A stretch of 64,000 nt of DNA, taken from assembly GCF_026151205.1 (NCBI RefSeq), contig NC_087084.1:2327345-2391344 (forward strand), read 5' to 3'. This document shows positions 54,601-64,000 of this stretch, one piece after another. The stretch's first letter is position 1. The number at the start of each line of letters is the position of its first letter. The notes below the pieces were generated by a model. The model searched no databases. It had not been told where the DNA came from and saw nothing but the letters and a program-made list of their open reading frames with translations. The stretch comes from Bolinopsis microptera. Lineage: Eukaryota > Ctenophora > Tentaculata > Lobata > Bolinopsidae. A program made the position numbers and the translations under genes.

Positions 54601-57600
54601 AATTAGTTCTATACTTCTCAATATACCTAAATTCCTCCCTATTTAATCCCCCAGGGTTACATTCTTTCAAAATGGCAAATTTATAGTTGTCAATAGTAAA
54701 AATGTCACTGTGATGTTCATAGGCATGAATCGAAAGGGCTGATTTATTACGATCCTCTACTTTAAAAGAAGCTCTGTGTCCAGAGCTTGTTATTTCACCA
54801 CGAAACAGTAGACACTAAAGCTAGAGCTATATAAAATATTTCTTTATGCGTATAAATACAAATGCGTGTGCTCCATTGTCTTGAATTTAATAATATCACG
54901 GCGTCTTCGCGTTTGACTTGGGATATACAATATCTAGAGTATGCTACAAATCGATTATAACCTTTAAGCAAATCCTATTTTGTACCAAATGGCCTTCAGT
55001 CAAAAAAGAAATTCTTTCAAATTCATTGTAAAGGTAATCCTTATTTAACCATCACCTTAATAATCTCAGAATGTGTGTGTGTCTGATCGTCTGTCTGTCT
55101 GTCTGTCTGTCTGTGCGTGTGTAATTTCCCGGTAAGAGTTACGGGACTGGTTTTTTCGGTATAGTGCCGACAAAACTCTGACGAAGCCGATAAGCAATTT
55201 TTTTTAAATCGGCCGGTGGTAAGTGGTTTAATTGATGGTTTTGTACCATAAATGTTACATAAAATGGCTTGAGCAGCTTAATCAAGTTACGGGGCTCGCT
55301 CTCTCCCATTACTGCATAATATTATGTAGCGTTGGTACGAATAGATCATAACTACGTGCTGTCATGGGTACTTTAAACTTATTAGGGGAAGGAGCGCTTA
55401 TAGCGGTCTGTTTGAACTGTAGAGAGAGTTCATACTTTCATACGGCAATGAAATGTATGTTTTCAAATATGCGGGTGTGGTGCGGAGTTAATAAGGGTTA
55501 ATTTCTATTGATTTTAAGATACTATTGTCTAAGATACTATTAGATACGTGACGGCACTCCGAATAGAATTGCTCACCTAATGCGGGTTTTGACTCAGTGG
55601 CTAAATACTCCTACCCTTTTTAACTGCGGCAGTGAAATCCCGGCCGAAGGCCGGGTTACACTAGTATTCATATAATAATGCCGTTGAAACCTAAATCAGG
55701 GTTATGAGTACCTTATCAATTGAAGTTTTTAAATATTGAAATACTTATATACATAAATAAATTCTTACATTTGTTACACGCTTCGACGTTTTAAATATAC
55801 CCAACAAAGATGTACATGGACATGTAAGTCATTCAAGCGAGACTTAGTGTGGAAATATTAAACTTATGCAGTTTTAAATCAGTTTAAATTCCTTATCAAT
55901 ACAGCGTATTGAAGCTTTAAAACTTTGAATACTTTTAATCCAGGGGGACTGTTAAAAAACACACGTTACACATAACGTACGCAATAGATAATAACTTAAT
56001 AATGTAATACGTGAGCGTATTGTGTTATTTTAAGAAAATGTATGTTTTTTGGACAAACGGAAAGAAAACTACTTGGGTGTAGAAAAAAACTACTCGAAAT
56101 TCTCGGACCATTTTAATCGAAAGATGTATTCCAAATCAAAGAGTATTCCAAATCAAATTATAACATGAGACGAGAAAGTAACCTCGCTACAACGTCCTTT
56201 TGAGTTCTGTATTTTATTTTCGACGGAGCAAAAAAATGCCGCGATTATAATACATTGTTGGTTTGACATTCAGAGTTTCACAGTGGTTAACATTTCATTT
56301 AGATAATATATGGTGCCTGGTAACATGTAATTATATAATATATGCTTTCCCTTAAACCAGCCAATGATTTGTAACAGCTTTATAGCTTTATTAGGACTTC
56401 ATAGCAAATGCTAAGATATCACACAATGCACTGTGAAATAATGATAGAATTATAATTTCACCAGTGCTTGAAGTGATATTTCGTAAATTTAAGTGCTTTG
56501 AAAGATGCTGAAGACAGTATTAATAATTATCCTGAAGAAGAATGCCCAAAATGTCAGCAGTTTAGCCAGTAATCACGAAGAGTGATTAAAAAGTGTGATC
56601 TCAAGTGTGATCACGAAGAGGAATATAAAATCAGGGTTGCTTGAACTCCACATACCCTTATGCGGCCTTGACTTAGCACCTGGGATTTGTATTGCATCTG
56701 CCGTACCGTCTGCTGCAAGATATTATCACATATCAACATAATATCACAATCACATAATATCATTTAAATCTTACTCAGCTTATCGTCTATCTGTTGGTTA
56801 GCAAAATGCGAATATACACTGATTAGGAGGACCACATTGATAGAATACTTGGTCCATTCTACAGAAAATTGTGCTTGGAAACTACTATAGCATAAGATAT
56901 ATTTAGCTCATCTGACTTAAAGATAAGGGCAAAATGTACAGCTAATATGTATGTAATGGTTATTGTATTGTCTATCATAATTGCTTAATAATATATGGTT
57001 GCCTTGAAATTGGCTCAAGTAAAGTCAATGCTTAGCCAAAACATGTAAGGAACCTGTAAGGAACATGACTTAGAATGAGTATTGATTTGACATTATTCAT
57101 GACATTCTGATAAACACTCATCATCTGAACACTACCCTCTGAAGCAACCCTTTCTATTTCTAACGATCTGTAACTCTGTAATGACCTTGATTGATGATTT
57201 GAACGATTTTTCTGTAGAAGCCTCTTATTGCCATAAGATGACAATGTAATCGATCTTATCGCCATAACTCCATAAGATGACAATGTAATCGAAAAGTCAA
57301 TAGTCTCGACAGGACGTGTGCCAAAGATAGATTTGCACTGCTTTTATACGTGTGATAGAAGCGAGTGATATAGAATTCGCTACTCCCCTAATAATAGTAT
57401 TGGGGGAGGAAATTGGAAAACTTATCAGATTTACATTTTTACCTTAGATATAATAGCAAAACTTGGCCAAAACGTAACTTTAGGTAATAATATGTTAACG
57501 ACCCCCAATGAGCCAGTCAGTTCAGAGAGATATCCCAGCAACATTGTTAACTATATAATTTGATGGAATCATGACGTTCTTCACATGTAGCTTCATTATA

Positions 57601-60600
57601 AGACACACCTACAAAAGGTTACACTAATTACAACACTACAACTCTATTACATTTATTGAGAATTATGTAATGTAGCGTGATGGAAATATTTCCCAGTGTA
57701 AACTCGGTCACAAGCCCTAGTTTGTTGGTCAATTGCTATCTCCAAATCAAATTTCACAACAAAAATCAGGGTGAACCCTACCCCCTTAATTAGTTACACT
57801 GGGAAATGGCATGGTTAATTGGTTAGGACGTGTTTAGTGTATACAGGAATGTAGAGAATTTTCATATCAGGAAAGTGCGGAAAGCTAAGCGTTTAGATTC
57901 AAAGCAGATATTTAGCAAAGCGCAATTTCTTTGTTTCTTTTTTTCTAAAGAACAAACTACTAGCAAGTTACCACTGTTAAGCAGGTAACTTTTATTGGCA
58001 CGATCAACGCTAAACTTTGTTTTTATTGGATTTGGAGCTTTCATTAAAAGTAAGCATGATAAAAACTTACAATAGTAAGTGGAGTCTAGTTTAGATTCCT
58101 CAGTAACGTTAATAAGATGCCAAGATTCCTCAGTACCAATCTCAGGCTCTGTAACGACTTTTTTAGGCTCTGTAACGACTTTTTTAGGCTTTGTAACGAC
58201 TTTTTTAGTGACATATTTAGGTTCCTCAGTGCCAATCTTAGGCTCAGTGGTGACTTTTTCAGGTTCATGAACAAATTTTTCAGGCTTAGTGACAAATCGA
58301 TGAGGCTCTGTGATGACGTTCTCAGGCTCTGTAACGACTTTTTTAGGGTCGGTGATGACTCTTTCAGGCTCTGTAACTATTTTATTATGCTCTGAAACGA
58401 AATGATGCATGTCAGTTACTGCATTTTTGTGCTTGGAATGCCGATGATTATCACCAGAAACTGTGTTTTGAGCTTCAGAATCTTGGTTAGTTGAAGGAAC
58501 ATGGTTAGTGGCGGTTTCTTTAGGTTCTGTTTTTGGTTTAGTCGTAGGATCCGCCACCCAATCTGGAAAAAGGAAACTAGCAAATAGTTATCAATCTTAC
58601 ACCATTATTTGAAGTTTGAACACATATTACCGCAAGAAAAAGGTTATGGGTCCTGTAAAATGGCAAAGAAAAGAGTAGTGCGGAGTGCCCTGGACTAGCG
58701 TCAAATAATCGGATTATCCTAAGCAGGAGCAAAGTTTTCAGCGCCTCTTGGCAGCTGCAGCTGAATGCAAAAATCATATTTTCGTATCTAGTTATTCTAG
58801 CTACGCTTTCTTATTTAGATAGTTAACTTAACTATTAAAAAAGTTAAGTTTGTACTGCATCTTTGCATCTTACTAGTTGAACCAAAACTCGCCACAAACT
58901 GATTTCTCCATAGAAGTATTAAAACTAACCGAAGTGGTTACCATATTTAATCTAATCGAAGAAATTGTCAGATTTAGGGTTTGCTAGGCTCCATGATAAT
59001 GTTCAAAATAATATGTTGATCACCCTTCGACAAGGACCCGGACGATAGGCTTGTCATTCTCGGTATTTCTGGAGCGAGCATCGCAAGCTTTGATCCCAAA
59101 AATAACATTTGACTTGTATTACTTGTGTAATGGTAACCTTTTACATATTTGCAAGATGCAAAACATTCGTGATCCGAATCATCGTCAAACAATTCAATCC
59201 AGTCACCGATATACTTATAGCATCTCACCTATTATAAAGTTATAAATAACTGCACCGAAATAGATACATTGCGTAATATTATAATAAATTTGACTATTAT
59301 AATAATATAATGAATAAAAATAGCGCGAATGAAGCTATATTACAGTTCAATGCAGTTAGATGAAAACGGCAAAATGTTTGCTTTTTGCCTACAAGTATCA
59401 TATTATTAATTCTTATTGTCATTATAATACATTTGTAACCTATTAAATACATTTCATGTGACCCTAAATTATCCACATGTCCCCACATTATGTGGTTTAG
59501 TTTCATCTGACTGAGCAGCTGGTAATAACGGTTTAGTCTGAGGACGCACAGTATAATAAATGTTACTGTAAGGCTAGAGTTTCCTTTTGTAAGAAGTGGT
59601 AGTGGTATTACCGGTGTGTTCAAGATAAAAATTCGACCTCACGGTGCAGTGGTATGACATAAACCATATTTGAATCGTCCGTTCATTGAATTAAATATCA
59701 AAATCAGTTAATAATGTAGGGTATTAAACTTCTTAATACAGTTCTAACTCCACCCCTTTAATATCAAGACGATTAGTGATTATTTATCAACCCTGCGTTT
59801 TGTGGAGAGGGTACTAAATTGAAGTCATTTTCACCGACACCATGGCAAAATCAAATTCAAATAAATAACGAATGGCACGCTGCGGAAATATGTTTTGTAT
59901 TACGAATCATAAACTGTGTCGGGCAACGAGAATTATTATATTATTTTGGGATTTTTAATTTTTGTCGCCCGCAAGATTGCTTGACAGTACCTTAATAGAT
60001 AGGGTACTTACTGGTACAGTGGGGTGCCATATGTTTTCGTTATTCCTAACGGCGCGAGTTTGCGTGCAGGTCACGTGATATTGTTAGCAGTGAGTGTAAT
60101 TACGAGTCTCTGGATAATGTACGTACGTTGTGGTGAGCTGGTGAGTTTTGGTGAGTTGGTGAGAGAGTTGAGCGTAACTTCGGATCCCCCTGTAATGTGC
60201 TCAAACAATACATTCGTGGATATAGGTTACTAGGCAGTAACTAGGTAGTAACTAGGTAATAACTAGGTAGTAACTAGGTAGTAACTAGGTAGTAACTAGG
60301 TAGTAACTAGGTAGTAACTAGGTAGTAACTAGGTAGTAACTAGGTAGTAACTAGGTATTTATAACTTATTGGTGAGAGCTTTGAGCCCAGTGAAGGATTT
60401 TCTAGGTTCAGTAACAACTTCCTTGGGTTTTGTGATGACTTTTTAGGCTCTGTAACGACTTTTTACTTTTTTAGGCTTTGTAACAAAGTTAGTGGTCACA
60501 AATTTACCAGGCTCTGGGATGACTTTTTTCAAAACCCAAAATAGTTCAAATAAATAACGAATAGCACGCTGCGGAAATATGTATTGTATAACGAACAATA

Positions 60601-63600
60601 AACTGTGTTTAGCAACGTAGCTTATAGTGAGAATTATTATATTATTTTATAATTTATACATTAAGTTTAAAAGTGTGTTTAATATAAATATTAGGCTCAT
60701 CTGTAATACAATATTATAATGTCCATTATAGGTGTCCTGTAAATTATGAAACATCGAAAACAAAATACAGCTAATCAACGAGAAATCACATAGATGTGCT
60801 CGCGAAACATACGCGGTCTTAATTATAGTCAACACTTGCGTGAAGTAATCAGAATGTTAGTAACCTTGCATTCATCGATAAACTAGCATAAACTTTATTT
60901 ATCATGCATCTTTTCAGCTGCTTGAAAATCTCAGAAATTAATGCATATTTTATACAGCTCATGTTAAATAGCTTAAAGGAAGCAAGCTAAAGAAAGCATT
61001 GTAAATTTAAAAATTGTATTAATTAATCAATTAAAACGCACCTTTATCAGTTTTAGGAGGTAAAGCAGCCTCGCTCTCATTGGGACACTCCGTAGCCTGT
61101 GTAACGGAGTTGTCAGGCTCGTTACACTTTCCTGTTATCCAGTTCTGTTTCCAGCGAGATGTTCCGTCACTGCACCTGCACACGTGTTGTTACAGAGACC
61201 AGAGATACACAAACAATGAACGGGCCGGGTTAAAACAGATAAGAGACCAGAGAAACACAAACAAATAGGGCTGGGTTAAAACAGATAAGAGACCAGAGAA
61301 ACACAAACAAATAGGGCCGGGTTAAAACAGATAAGATACCAGAGAAACACAAACAAATAGGGTCGGGTTAAAACAGATAAGAGACCAGAGATACACAAAC
61401 GATGAACAAATAGGGTCGGGTTAAAACAGATAAGAGACCAGAGAAACACAAACAAATAGGGCCGGGTTAAAACAGATAAGAGACCAGAGAAACACAAACA
61501 AATAGGGCCGGGTTAAAACAGATAAGAGACCAGAGAAACACAAACAAATAGGGCCGGGTTAAAACAGATAAGAGAGCAGAGAAACACAAACAATGAACAA
61601 ATAGGGCCGGGTTAAAACAGATAAGAGAGCAGAGATACACAAACAATGAACAAATAGGGTCGGGTTAAAACAGATAAGAGACTGCAGGCGAGTGTGTTTA
61701 CCGTATATAATATGTTATAGAGTCAATAGCTGTTATTGTAACATAAATAAATAAATAATAAATTCTAACACTTATTGAACGCTTTGGCATAAATAATAAA
61801 ATATAAGAAATATAATAAAATGTAATAAAATAATAACTCTGTATAAAATTGCAGTTATTAAACTAGCTAGACTAAATAACGGTGATGCCTTATCAAATTA
61901 TGGGTTTCTAGACACCCAGTATATTGATAACCAAATATTTATAACTTGACTTGAGGTGTTAGTGACATTTAAACATATTTAGGGGATGGCTGAGCAATTG
62001 TCCAAATAAAGCTATGATTGAACCACGAATTTGTCGCTAGTAGCAGTATACGAAGGAAGGTGGATTCCGGCTAGGATCGTTGGTGCTAACTGCTAAGTTA
62101 TATATCATAACTTCAGCTAAAACTTCTGATAAAAAGCCTGTGACTAATACAGGTAGTCTCTCGACACGAAACTTTTTTTAAAAGTATACTGTAAACATTA
62201 ATATTTGAACATCATCTGGGAATGTTAAAAAAACAACTACATAATTAAAATAAACATTAAATTAGTAATGTTTTAGTTTAGAGTGAGACTTACTGTTGCA
62301 AGTAATTAGTGACGTTTTGCAGTTAACAATTAAAGTTGGACTTACTGTTGCACGTAATAAGTAATGTTTTGCAGTAAACAATTAAAGTTGGACTTACTGT
62401 TGCAAGTAATAAGTAATGTTTTGCAGTTAACAATTAAAGTTGGACTTACTGTTGCACGTAATAAGTAATGTTTTGCAGTTAACAATTAAAGTTGGACTTA
62501 CTGTTGCAAGTAATAAGTAATGTTTTGCAGTAAACAATTAAAGTTGGACTTATTGTTGCAAGTAATTAGTAATGTTTTGAAGTTAACAATTAAAGTTAAA
62601 CTTATTGTTGCAAGTAATAAGTAATGTTTTGCAGTAAACAATTAAAGTTGGACTTATTGTTGCAAGTAATTAGTAATGTTTTGAAGTTAACAATTAAAGT
62701 TAAACTTATTGTTGCAAGTAATAAGTAATGTTTTGCAGTGAACAATTAAAGTTGGACTTACTGTTGCACGTAATAAGTAATGTTTTGCAGTTAACAATTA
62801 AAGTTGGACTTACTGTTGCACGTAATTAGTAATGTTTTGCAGTTAACAATTAAAGTTGGACTTACTGTTGCAAGTAATTAGTAATGTTTTGCAGTAAACA
62901 ATTAAAGTTGGACTTACTGTTGCACGTAATTAGTAATGTTTTGAAGTTAACAATTAAAGTTAAACTTATTGTTGCAAGTAATAAGTAATGTTTTGCAGTA
63001 AACAATTAAAGTTGGACTTACTGTTGCACGTAATAAGTAATGTTTTGCAGTTAACAATTAAAGTTGGACTTACTGTTGCACGTAATAAGTAATGTTTTGC
63101 AGTAAACAATTAAAGTTGGACTTACTGTTGCACGTAATAAGTAATGTTTTGCAGTTAACAATTAAAGTTGGACTTACTGTTGCACGTAATAAGTAATGTT
63201 TTGCAGTTAACAATTAAAGTTGGACTTATTGTTGCACGTAATAAGTAATGTTTTGCAGTAAACAATTAAAGTTGGACTTACTGTTGCACGTAATAAGTAA
63301 TGTTTTGCAGTTAACAATTAAAGTTGGACTTACTGTTGCACGTAATTAGTAATGTTTTGCAGTAAACAATTAAAGTTGGACTTACTGTTGCACGTTTGGG
63401 CACCAACTACAGTTAAATGTAGTCTCTAACGTTGCACAAGCTGCACAACTCTGTGCGGTGGCGCAAGCTGAAATTATTATAAATTAATAATTTAAATTTA
63501 ATACTTAATATATATAAAGCAAATCATTTTTTTTTTCAAGCCTCATATTTCTTCGTGTCCAAAGGCAACACATTATTATAAATTTTAAAAATTAGAATAT

Positions 63601-64000
63601 TCCGCTGTTGTCAAAGCTGTCTCGACATAGTTGTCATACATTTAGAAGTGCCAACACTAAATTTCGACAACTACCTATTTTCCATAATGTGTTGTGAAAA
63701 ATTTCAAAGATGCGTCGATTGTTTCTAAAAGTTGGATGTCGAAAATGCAGACGTACGACAGTCGACACCTCGTATTTTTTTGCCATGTACAATATTCTAT
63801 AATATATTCATTAAATTGCGTAATCTTAAAGTTAATATGCTGTCTGAATTCTGAAAAGATTTTCGATTTTGTGACCCTCAAGATTGCTTGACAGTACATT
63901 AATTGTAGATTTAACTTACTGGTGAGAGCGTTGAGCATAACTTCGGAGCCCACCGTTATGTGCTCAAACGGTACATCAACTTTGTGGTATTCGTGGATAT
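48483..64000 (-). CDS. PLXDC: PLXDC-like type I membrane receptor with PSI and SUEL-type lectin domains (3' part, 10 exons)
   Basis: Minus-strand exons: 64000-63920 (partial, runs off the edge), 63467-63386, 61175-61042, 58562-58071, 56712-56656, 52744-52636, 51021-50905, 50405-50329, 50111-49978 and 48542-48483 (TAG). All phases match. Order: IHEYHKVDVPFEHIT, as in the region before the PSI of PLXDC1/2; a PSI domain (CAACATLETTFNCSWCPNVQ, then CSDGTSRWKQNWITGKC); a stalk of about 160 residues with KVVTEPE-type repeats. Next comes a galactose-binding SUEL/rhamnose-binding-like lectin domain (MVLCQESKTAIVCSGAD, FCESSK, KCFVQATQTFFGSDPCPG, NIYYKC), one TM helix (ALIGFIVTLILLIVMIFVGW) and a short tail (NPTTPSGLWLIK, YGRFWKSRAYKED). 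Family members bind extracellular ligands at the cell surface. The lectin domain is not part of the vertebrate PLXDC layout I know. Confidence 0.8.
49121..49144. repeat. Run of 24 G
   Basis: Homopolymer G tract on the plus strand just beyond the right segmental copy. It can form G-quadruplexes and is length-unstable, so the exact count may be unreliable. Confidence 0.95.
49893..49980 (-). repeat. ~44-bp tandem repeat carrying the PLXDC-like TM-exon donor
   Basis: On the minus strand the TM exon ends ATCAAG/GTATGTTAGC. The downstream intron repeats the same ATCAAG/GTATGTTAGC junction, with GTATG-type variants, about twice more in tandem. Another case of a 5' splice site inside a tandem repeat. 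Confidence 0.85.
51022..52635. other. PLXDC-like intron, no exon seen
   Basis: Contains short CTACTAATTAC repeats near 51695-51745 and AT-rich sequence. I see no exon or mobile element in it. Confidence 0.55.
52745..54565. other. PLXDC-like intron, no exon seen
   Basis: Mostly AT-rich. A GAAAGAA run lies near 53750 and an ATGCAGTATGTA repeat near 54230. Nothing coding was recognised. Confidence 0.5.
54566..54811 (-). mobile_element. Fragment of a Penelope-like element (GIY-YIG domain C-terminus)
   Basis: The minus-strand frame reads LLFRGEITSSGHRASFKVED, KSALSIHAYEHHSD, FAILKECNPGG and REEFRYIEKYRTNCLG up to a stop at 54566. The KSALSxHAxEH pattern, ILK block and final Tyr/Glu-Asn region match the GIY-YIG endonuclease end of Penelope-like retroelements. 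The RT part is missing, so this is a 5'-truncated remnant in an intron of the PLXDC-like gene. Confidence 0.55.
55061..55655. other. (GTCT)n microsatellite and hairpin-bounded repeat-like block
   Basis: A GTCTGTCTGTCT run lies at about 55085-55115, followed by TTTCCCGGTAAGAGTTACGGGA. The right side has a perfect hairpin CCCGGCCGAAGGCCGGG (55639-55655) followed by TTACACTAGTA. The layout looks like a diverged interspersed repeat, but I could not define its ends. Confidence 0.4.
56713..58070. other. PLXDC-like intron, no exon seen
   Basis: Short tandem pieces such as CATAAGATGACAATGTAATCG twice near 57230-57290. No further exon was recognised. Confidence 0.5.
58100..58400 (-). repeat. Coding TEP(K/E)KVV repeats of the PLXDC-like stalk
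   Basis: About ten in-frame units of the form KVVTEPE/VITEPE/FVTKPEK occur within the 58071-58562 exon, with a 24-27 bp period. They are rich in Thr, Pro, Lys and Glu, consistent with an extended, possibly O-glycosylated stalk between the PSI and lectin domains. Confidence 0.85.
59965..60226 (-). pseudogene. Decayed copy of the PLXDC-like exon preceding the PSI exon
   Basis: 60156-60226 matches the exon at 63920-64000 (ATATCCACGAAT, TTTGAGCACAT, GAAGTTA, CTCAAC). It has a ~14-bp deletion, a lost donor and stops. About 110 bp is inserted before the matching intron sequence (CAAGATTGCTTGACAGTAC, also at 63882). It is a remnant of an older internal duplication of this gene. Confidence 0.7.
60228..60358. 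repeat. 11-bp GTAACTAGGTA minisatellite, ~11 copies
   Basis: Near-perfect tandem units directly adjoining the decayed exon copy at 60156-60226. No coding content. Confidence 0.95.
60390..60530 (-). pseudogene. Decayed copy of the PLXDC-like stalk exon
   Basis: The minus-strand sequence still reads KKVIPEPGKFVT, FVTKPKKV and VITKPKEVVTEP in different frames, with frameshifts and stops between them. It matches the repeat stalk at 58100-58400 and, with the decayed exon at 60156-60226, marks an old partial duplication. AAATAACGAATAGCACGCTGC here also repeats sequence at 59863. Confidence 0.7.
61193..61690. repeat. ~46-bp minisatellite, ~10 copies, abutting a 3' splice site
   Basis: Units AGAGACCAGAGAAACACAAA...GGGCCGGGTTAAAACAG lie just upstream (minus-strand sense) of the acceptor of the PLXDC-like exon 61175-61042. 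A shorter variant carries an AATGAACA insert. Frames across it are repeat artefacts. Confidence 0.95.
61691..62284. other. PLXDC-like intron, AT-rich, no exon seen
   Basis: Contains AAATAAATAATA-type simple sequence near 61750-61830. Nothing else was recognised before the next array begins. Confidence 0.55.
62285..63385 (-). repeat. 52-bp minisatellite, ~21 copies, each carrying the PSI-exon 5' splice site
   Basis: On the minus strand each unit holds GTGCAACA/GTAAGTCCAAC, the same junction that ends the PSI exon at 63386, followed by ~35 bp of intron. Several units have ACAATAAG in place of ACAGTAAG, which removes the GT and with it the donor. The array starts exactly at the true junction and extends ~1.1 kb into the intron. 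Confidence 0.95.
63468..63919. other. PLXDC-like intron, no feature
   Basis: AT-rich intron between the partial first exon and the PSI exon. Its left-strand end includes CAAGATTGCTTGACAGTAC, the sequence also found with the decayed exon copy near 59968. Confidence 0.6.

Noticed and set aside
57032-57283. 83-codon minus-strand frame
   Set aside because: Partly made of a small duplicated segment, with no splice signals or recognisable motif.
58974-59228. Cys-containing minus-strand frame (YIGDWIELFDDDSDHECF) as an extra PLXDC-like exon
   Set aside because: It looks partly coding, but no acceptor/donor pair gives the phase required between exons 61042 and 58562.

Overview
The window is an AT-rich animal (metazoan) genomic segment. 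Genes are split into many short exons with GT-AG introns, and LINEs, TIR elements and many minisatellites lie between and inside them. The single-exon receptor is a divergent class A-like GPCR with a KYPLR-type second loop, of a kind I associate with cnidarians. That, the base composition and the element types make a cnidarian or similar early-branching animal my best guess, at low confidence.

Layout. (1) 1-1868: a 5'-truncated CR1/Jockey-type LINE. (2) 3267-36471, plus strand: one 31-exon gene (1623 codons by my exon chain, every junction phase-consistent). It encodes an acidic and low-complexity N-terminal half followed by several degenerate nucleoside-diphosphate-kinase-like modules. I read it as a DNAAF8/C16orf71-like axonemal dynein assembly protein. 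(3) 4682-6832, minus strand, inside an intron of that gene: a complete 7-exon, 354-residue N-acetylneuraminate lyase-like gene with altered substrate motifs and a C-terminal membrane segment. (4) 25190-26302: an intronless 370-residue GPCR inside another intron. (5) 48483-64000, minus strand, running off the right edge: the 3' part of a PLXDC-like membrane receptor (PSI domain, Thr/Glu/Pro/Lys repeat stalk, SUEL-type galactose-binding lectin domain, one TM segment, short tail).

The plus-strand gene and the PLXDC-like gene converge tail to tail, and their shared 3' region was duplicated recently (26303-38580 and 42043-48647). The left copy holds the 3' exons attached to the DNAAF8-like 5' exons, plus an orphan frameshifted PLXDC terminal exon. 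The right copy holds a headless but open set of the last 11 DNAAF8-like exons, plus the PLXDC terminal exon that joins the upstream PLXDC exons. The copies differ in coding sequence by about six substitutions, five of them synonymous. After the duplication the left copy gained a full-length RTE-like LINE, a mariner-type TIR element and a large minisatellite expansion. The right copy serves as the empty-site reference for each.

The most striking pattern is that many minisatellites sit exactly on exon-intron junctions. Their units carry copies of a 3' splice site (53 bp x ~17; ~190 bp x 3) or a 5' splice site (42 bp x ~31; 52 bp x ~21; ~44 bp x ~2), or they abut the junction (32 bp, 22 bp, 18 bp and 46 bp arrays). 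This occurs in both the plus-strand and the minus-strand gene and suggests a recurrent process. No tRNA, rRNA or CRISPR array was seen.
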